Translations under genes and position numbers: made by a program
Part shown: positions 7,647-11,194 of the stretch, piece after piece
Numbering within the stretch: the stretch's first letter is position 1
Layout: each line of letters starts with the position of its first letter
The notes under the pieces: model-generated
Told to the model about the DNA's origin: nothing
What the model saw: the letters and a program-made list of their open reading frames with translations, nothing else
Databases searched by the model: none
From: Acidithiobacillus sp.
Lineage (GTDB): Bacteria; Pseudomonadota; Gammaproteobacteria; Acidithiobacillales; Acidithiobacillaceae
NCBI GenBank assembly: GCA_028065135.1
Contig: JAPTWR010000085.1
Span: forward strand, 1-11,194
Direction: 5' to 3'
Length of the DNA: 11,194 nucleotides

Positions 7647-8960
7647 TTAAAAGTTGACCCCAAAAAAGGTCTCCAATCGGTCTCCGACATGATCCAGCAT
7701 GATGTCGTTGAGCCCTGGGTAAACGCCAATCCAGAAGGTGTTGTTCATGACCTTGTCGGTATTCGTGAGTTCACCGCTAACCCGATAGTACCTGCCCTGA
7801 AAGTAAGGCTGGCGCGTGAGGTTGCCGGCAAAGAGAAGACGGGTGCCGATACGGTACTGGTCCAGATATTTCAGCAAATCGACACGAGAAATGCCTGCAT
7901 CCTCCCGAATGCTGATAGGAAATCCGAACCAGGATGGCTCCGCCCCAGGCGTGGCTTCCGGGAGAACCAGGAACTCTTCCAAACTCTTCAATCGGCCTTT
8001 AAGAAACGCGAAGTTATTTCTTCTGGCTTCTATGAACCCTTCCAGCCGATCCATCTGCGCCAATGCGCAGGCGGCCTGCATGTCAGTGATTTTCAGGTTA
8101 TAGCCCATATGGGAGTAGATGTATTTATGGTCGTAGCCGAGAGGGAGATCGCCTAATTGCCAACCGAAACGCTTGCCGCAGGTGTTGTCCTTTCCCGGCG
8201 CACAGTAGCAGTCACGGCCCCAGTCCCGGAAAGACTCGATGATGCTCTTCAATTCACTATTATTTGTGAACACCGCTCCCCCTTCTCCCATGGTAATATG
8301 GTGAGCGGGATAAAAACTAAGGGTCCCGATGTCACCAAAGGTACCGACCAGCTTGCCTTGATAGCGCGAGCCCAGAGCGTCACAACAGTCCTCGATGAGC
8401 CAAAGATGATATTTTTTACATAATTCGGTGACGATACTCAGATTGAAGGGGTTGCCCAGGGTGTGTGCCAGCATGATGGCCTTGGTCTTAGGCCCAATGG
8501 CCGCTTCAATCTTTGTGGCGTCTATGTTGTATGTAGGAATGTCCACATCCACAAAAACCGGGATGGCGCCGCATTGCAGAATGGGATTGACCGTGGTTGG
8601 GAAACCCGCTGCAACACCAATCACTTCATCCCCGGGTTTAATCGCCCGATCTCCGAGCCTGGGGGATGTCAGGGTGCTGAAGGCTACGAGATTGGCCGAC
8701 GATCCGGAGTTTACCGTCGCCACATGCTTAACGCCCAGGAAGTCGGCCAAACGGGCCTCGAACTGGTCATTGAACCGCCCGGTGGTTAACCATCCGTCTA
8801 GCGACGCTTCGACCATGTTTTTTATTTCGGGGGCTCCGATGACTTTCCCGGACGGCGGAATCACCGATTCACCCGGCACGAAGTTTGTGGGCTGAAAATC
8901 TGCTTCCGCATAACGCTCCACCAGATGCAAAATTTGCCGGCGTAACTCGTCTTTAGTCAT
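7647..8960 (-). CDS. rfbH: CDP-4-dehydro-6-deoxyglucose 3-dehydrase (E1, DdhC/AscC)
   Basis: A PMP-dependent, [2Fe-2S] dehydratase that removes the C3 hydroxyl of CDP-4-keto-6-deoxyglucose, working with a reductase (E3). The fold is that of DegT/AryC1 aminotransferases, but the PLP-binding lysine is replaced by histidine in [13 protein letters not shown], as in characterised E1. The iron-sulfur pattern C-x57-C-x-C-x7-C known for E1 is present exactly; numbering from the chosen start the cysteines are C193, C251, C253 and C261, and the lysine replacement is H220. Length is 437 residues, as in the family. I chose the ATG at 8960 because [10 protein letters not shown] aligns with known RfbH N-termini; the ATG at 8975 adds five residues and has no ribosome site. 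The start overlaps the rfbG stop by eight bases (ATGACTAA), implying coupled translation. Assignment is secure. Confidence 0.97.
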   Translation of the reverse strand: MTKDELRRQILHLVERYAEADFQPTNFVPGESVIPPSGKVIGAPEIKNMVEASLDGWLTTGRFNDQFEARLADFLGVKHVATVNSGSSANLVAFSTLTSPRLGDRAIKPGDEVIGVAAGFPTTVNPILQCGAIPVFVDVDIPTYNIDATKIEAAIGPKTKAIMLAHTLGNPFNLSIVTELCKKYHLWLIEDCCDALGSRYQGKLVGTFGDIGTLSFYPAHHITMGEGGAVFTNNSELKSIIESFRDWGRDCYCAPGKDNTCGKRFGWQLGDLPLGYDHKYIYSHMGYNLKITDMQAACALAQMDRLEGFIEARRNNFAFLKGRLKSLEEFLVLPEATPGAEPSWFGFPISIREDAGISRVDLLKYLDQYRIGTRLLFAGNLTRQPYFQGRYYRVSGELTNTDKVMNNTFWIGVYPGLNDIMLDHVGDRLETFFGVNF

Positions 8961-10035
8961 CCTTATGATCCCCATTGCAATATTGTTGTATCTGATAAAG
9001 GGTGCGTTCGCGCATGTCAGCGCCCGCGAGATAGGCTTTATGCCAATCTACGATATTTGATAGAGCATCAGCCAGCGACCACCGGGAGTGCCAGTTAAGT
9101 TGTGACCGCGCCTTGGAACAGTCCAGACGTAGGTGTGTGGCTTCGTGTGGCTGGATTGCGGCGTCCCGCTCCCAAAGCGCACCTCCACCCCATAGTCTCG
9201 TCAGCTCATCGGCGATCCAGCCTACCGGTCGGGCATCTTCCTCTGCAGGACCAAAATTCCATCCATCGGCCCAGCGCAGACCATCGGCATGCAATCGTTC
9301 GGCAAGAAGCAAATAACCGCTGAGCGGCTCCAGTACATGCTGCCATGGGCGGATAGCCAGCGGAGCACGGATACGCGCCGGTTCATTCTGGCCAATGGCG
9401 CGCAAAATATCGGGGATAAGCCGGTCCGTCGCCCAATCTCCACCACCTATCACGTTGCCAGCACGTACGCTGGCCAAGCCGATACCCGATGCCTCCATGA
9501 AGGAGCGGCGATAGGCGCTGGTGACCAACTCAGCGCAGCCCTTGCTGGAACTGTACGGATCGAATCCTCCCATAGCCTCATTTTCACGGTAACCCCAGAG
9601 CCATTCCCGATTTTCGTAGCATTTATCGCTGGTGACATTGACAAGCGCTCGAACAGAGTCGGTCTGGCGGGCAGCCTCCAGCACATGCACTGTGCCGAGG
9701 ACATTTACCGCATAGGTCTCCACAGGATGATCATATGAGTACCGTACCAGCGCTTGGGCGGCCATATGAATCACGATTTCCGGTTGGGCTGCCGCCATAG
9801 CCGCGCGTACAGCCTCAAAGTCCCTGACATCTCCCATCACGGACTGCAGACCTTCCTCTACCCGTGCTATCGCATATAAGCTTGGTTCGGTGGAAGGGGG
9901 TAGTGCGTAGCCCACCACCTCAGCCCCTAGCTGCTGCAACCATAGGCTGAGCCAGCTACCCTTGAATCCGGTGTGCCCCGTCAAGAAGACGCGGCGCCCC
10001 TGCCAGAAAAATGGATTCACGCCCATGTTTTCCAT
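8953..10035 (-). CDS. rfbG: CDP-glucose 4,6-dehydratase (DdhB)
   Basis: An extended SDR enzyme of 360 residues, matching the usual length of about 359. It converts CDP-D-glucose to CDP-4-keto-6-deoxy-D-glucose with bound NAD. The sequence shows [20 protein letters not shown] (14-33) with the GxxGxxG cofactor loop, [13 protein letters not shown] (89-101), [20 protein letters not shown] (132-151) with the active-site Thr-Ser-Asp-Lys region, DPYSSSKGC (159-167) with catalytic Y161 and K165, and [20 protein letters not shown]. These closely follow enteric RfbG. The ATG at 10035 has AGGAAAGG just upstream and gives the family N-terminus; the frame is open back to 10056 but without support. It overlaps rfbF by 19 bases. 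It is among the most GC-rich parts of the cluster (39 G+C in bases 9121-9180). Confidence 0.96.
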   Translation of the reverse strand: MENMGVNPFFWQGRRVFLTGHTGFKGSWLSLWLQQLGAEVVGYALPPSTEPSLYAIARVEEGLQSVMGDVRDFEAVRAAMAAAQPEIVIHMAAQALVRYSYDHPVETYAVNVLGTVHVLEAARQTDSVRALVNVTSDKCYENREWLWGYRENEAMGGFDPYSSSKGCAELVTSAYRRSFMEASGIGLASVRAGNVIGGGDWATDRLIPDILRAIGQNEPARIRAPLAIRPWQHVLEPLSGYLLLAERLHADGLRWADGWNFGPAEEDARPVGWIADELTRLWGGGALWERDAAIQPHEATHLRLDCSKARSQLNWHSRWSLADALSNIVDWHKAYLAGADMRERTLYQIQQYCNGDHKDD

Positions 10036-10787
10036 GGTGCCTTTCCTGAGCTCCAAAGCTCCTCCAAATGATTCTTGTCACGCAGTGTATCCATGGAATG
10101 CCAAAAACCTTCATGCAGGTATGCCTGAAGCTCTCCCATTCTTGCCAGCTTTTCAAGCGGTTCCTTTTCCCAAACAGTTGCATCGTCGTGGATAAGATCT
10201 ATGACATTAGGCTCCAAAATAAAAAAACCGCCATTGATCCACGCACCATCGCCTTGAGGTTTTTCATGGAAGCTGCGGATGTTTGTCCCGTCAAGTGCCA
10301 AGGCACCAAAGCGGCCAGGTGGTTGCGTGGCCGTCAATGTAGCCATTTTACCATGTGTTCGGTGAAAATCGACCAAAGCGCCAATGCCAACATCGCTCAG
10401 CCCATCACCATAGGTGAAGCAGAAGGGCTTGTCATCCAGGTAGGGTCGTACCCGTTTTAACCGGCCACCTGTCATGGTACTTTCGCCAGTGTCTACCAGC
10501 GTCACACGCCAATTCTCGGCGTTGTTCTGATGAACTTGCATCGTGTTGTCAGCCATGTCGAAAGTCACGTCCGACATATGCAAAAAATAGTTGGCAAAAT
10601 ATTCTTTAATTAAATAACCCTTGTATCCCAAGCAGATGATAAAGTCATTGATGCCGTTGGCAGAATATATTTTCATGATATGCCAGAGCAGCGGCTTACC
10701 ACCAATTTCGACCATTGGTTTCGGCCTAACTGCGGTTTCTTCGCTGATCCGCGTCCCTAGACCGCCAGCTAAAATCACTGCTTTCAT
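10017..10787 (-). CDS. rfbF: glucose-1-phosphate cytidylyltransferase (DdhA)
   Basis: The first enzyme of the CDP-3,6-dideoxyhexose pathway, forming CDP-glucose from CTP and glucose 1-phosphate in the cytoplasm. The 256 residues match the family length. The N-terminus [17 protein letters not shown] carries the nucleotide-binding GGxGTR loop (8-13), followed by [12 protein letters not shown] (21-32) with the conserved lysine K23, YGDGLSD (126-132) with metal-binding D128, [26 protein letters not shown] and a terminal KAPWKTWA that matches enteric RfbF almost exactly. ATG 10787 gives the family start. A TTG nine bases upstream follows directly on a stop codon and sits closer to a GGGGGGA run, so it cannot be excluded. 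This is the first gene of the operon after about 200 bases without a convincing gene. Confidence 0.96.
   Translation of the reverse strand: MKAVILAGGLGTRISEETAVRPKPMVEIGGKPLLWHIMKIYSANGINDFIICLGYKGYLIKEYFANYFLHMSDVTFDMADNTMQVHQNNAENWRVTLVDTGESTMTGGRLKRVRPYLDDKPFCFTYGDGLSDVGIGALVDFHRTHGKMATLTATQPPGRFGALALDGTNIRSFHEKPQGDGAWINGGFFILEPNVIDLIHDDATVWEKEPLEKLARMGELQAYLHEGFWHSMDTLRDKNHLEELWSSGKAPWKTWA
10040..10047 (-). promoter_or_regulatory. Shine-Dalgarno AGGAAAGG deciding the rfbG start
   Basis: AGGAAAGG lies within the last codons of rfbF, four bases before the ATG at 10033-10035. It selects this ATG over the frame's first possible start at 10056 and over the internal ATG at 10026. Its place inside rfbF suggests that rfbG translation depends on ribosomes finishing rfbF. 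Confidence 0.6.
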
Positions 10788-10850
10788 TCCGTTCAACTAT
10801 CCCCCCACTAAATCAATCTGTTTGAGCCAAAAAAGTATTGAGCACACAGG

Positions 10851-10867
10851 TAACCCCATCGGGGCTA
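10851..10867 (-). other. short hairpin in the rfbF leader
   Basis: TAACCCCATCGGGGCTA folds into a stem of CCCC/GGGG with three weaker flanking pairs and a three-base loop. On the minus strand it lies between the truncated accessory genes and rfbF. A run of six T begins about 14 bases downstream, so it does not have the shape of a standard intrinsic terminator, but it could act as a weak terminator, attenuator or RNA-stability element in the leader. Confidence 0.35.
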
Positions 10868-10873
10868 TCAGAA

Positions 10874-10937
10874 AATCGGGACGTTGTCGCACCCGCATTA
10901 GTTAGTAGGTGTCCTGCAGGTGCGTGTTTTCCCGATT
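10874..10937. repeat. nested inverted repeat upstream of rfbF
   Basis: Outer arms AATCGGGA (10874-10881) and TCCCGATT (10930-10937) are perfect inverse complements of eight bases. Inside them, CGCACC (10888-10893) and GGTGCG (10919-10924) form a second perfect six-base pair. The spacers between outer and inner arms are six and five bases, and the central loop is 25 bases. The structure covers the end of the short coupled reading frame and the start of the non-coding leader. It could be an RNA stem in the leader, an operator, or a remnant of a mobile-element end; the sequence does not decide. Confidence 0.5.
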
Positions 10938-10991
10938 GATTACGCGCGCTAGAAATTGCAGACGCTCTTGCAGTTTTTGCGGGATCTTCAC
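10902..10991 (-). CDS. 29-residue coupled reading frame, possible truncated partner of the nucleotidyltransferase
   Basis: A GTG at 10989-10991 overlaps the stop of the nucleotidyltransferase gene by four bases (GTGA), the usual layout of coupled toxin-antitoxin partners. It encodes 29 residues, beginning VKIPQKLQERLQFLARVINR, and stops at a TAA. The peptide is charged and predicted to be helical, as the first helix of a HEPN/HepT-like partner might be, but it is far too short to be a complete HEPN protein (about 100-150 residues). I could not identify a family. The likeliest reading is the 5' stump of a partner gene cut off where the sugar cluster joins; a chance open frame remains possible. 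Confidence 0.35.
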   Translation of the reverse strand: MKIPQKLQERLQFLARVINRENTHLQDTY

Positions 10992-11194
10992 AACCGTACT
11001 CCCTCGCCCAGGGCGATATCATGGATGGGCAGATGGCTTAGGTTGGGGGCGAGGAGAAGAACATCGGCTTTGCGCCCGTGCATCTTCCGCTGCAGGCGGG
11101 CGGACAGTTGGGCGGCAAGGAAGGCGGGATTGTCGATGGGAGCGTCAGATTCGACAAGCAGGCCCACATCGCAGCTCCGCTTGCGGTCATCCAC
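10988..11194 (-). CDS. MntA-like nucleotidyltransferase domain protein, 3' part only
   Basis: The gene runs off the right end of the window, so the GTG codon at the edge need not be its start. The visible 68 residues show SCDVGLLVESDAP, matching the strand after the GSxxxG helix of polymerase-beta-like nucleotidyltransferases, then a helix (LAAQLSARLQRKM) and RKADVLLLAP, the family's third beta strand with its aspartate, ending in IALGEGVRL, a common MNT C-terminus (a residue pattern like REGxxL). Such proteins act as adenylyltransferase antitoxins paired with HEPN toxins, or as orphan nucleotidyltransferases. The GSxxxG motif, if present, lies outside the window. Only one of the two acids of the D-x-D pair is visible. 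It is co-directional with the sugar cluster but functionally unrelated. Confidence 0.65.
   Translation of the reverse strand: MDDRKRSCDVGLLVESDAPIDNPAFLAAQLSARLQRKMHGRKADVLLLAPNLSHLPIHDIALGEGVRL

Noticed and set aside
8428..8895. 155-residue open frame on the plus strand inside rfbH (and another at 7689-8156)
   Set aside because: rfbH is certain from its complete set of E1 residues on the minus strand; the antisense frames have no motifs or ribosome site that I can support.
9289..9738. 149-residue plus-strand open frame inside rfbG
   Set aside because: Antisense shadow of a well-conserved GC-rich gene; no domain recognised.
10801..10806. Run of six C (GGGGGG on the minus strand) as a phase-variable tract
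   Set aside because: Six bases is short for slipped-strand variation and it lies outside the coding frame; it could simply be a ribosome-binding purine run.
10851..10867. Hairpin read as a rho-independent terminator of the upstream gene
   Set aside because: The T tract is not adjacent but about 14 bases away on the minus strand, and on the plus strand there is no T tract at all, so only a generic hairpin is recorded.
10788..10870. A sigma-70 promoter for rfbF
   Set aside because: I tried several -35/-10 pairs on the minus strand (for example around TTGGCT, TTACCT and TGATAG); none had both reasonable boxes and a 15-19 base spacing, so none is called.
10813..11022. 69-residue minus-strand frame across the nucleotidyltransferase end and the rfbF leader
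   Set aside because: It starts inside the nucleotidyltransferase gene in another frame, is of unstructured composition and has no recognisable features; the GTGA-coupled frame is the better candidate.

Overview
This window is a lipopolysaccharide O-antigen (or similar surface polysaccharide) biosynthesis cluster from a Gram-negative bacterium, read entirely from the minus strand. Transcription therefore runs from high to low coordinates. A CDP-3,6-dideoxyhexose pathway beside a Wzx-type flippase and a Wzy-like membrane protein points to a proteobacterium. The genus cannot be fixed from sequence alone; a non-enteric lineage such as Acidithiobacillia or another gammaproteobacterial-type group would fit, but this is a guess.

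Right edge (about 10800-11194): the 3' part of a MntA-like nucleotidyltransferase gene enters from outside the window. It is followed by a very short reading frame coupled to it through a GTGA overlap, and then by a nested inverted repeat. This looks like older accessory DNA against which the sugar cluster sits.

Nucleotide-sugar block (6177-10787): rfbF, rfbG and rfbH make CDP-glucose, CDP-4-keto-6-deoxyglucose and the 3-deoxy intermediate. An RmlC-family epimerase and an extended SDR reductase/epimerase follow. Together they predict a CDP-3,6-dideoxyhexose, most simply an L-sugar of the ascarylose type. The reductase partner of RfbH (E3, DdhD/AscD type) is not in the window.

Assembly and export block (155-6184): a Wzx-like flippase, three glycosyltransferases (GT2, GT4, GT2) and a Wzy/WaaL-like polytopic protein. 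Together they suggest a Wzx/Wzy-dependent pathway in which dideoxyhexose and other sugars are added to a lipid-linked repeat unit, flipped and polymerised.

The genes from rfbF to the first GT2 are joined by short overlaps or a 5-base gap, which is strong evidence for one operon. Later gaps are 51, 1 and 114 bases. Base composition is mosaic: rfbG and the last GT2 are GC-rich, while wzy and the first GT2 are AT-rich. That is usual for surface-polysaccharide loci built up by transfer. I found no tRNA, rRNA, CRISPR array or transposase. I see no wholly new system here; the least explained parts are the right-hand boundary and the identity of the final sugar.
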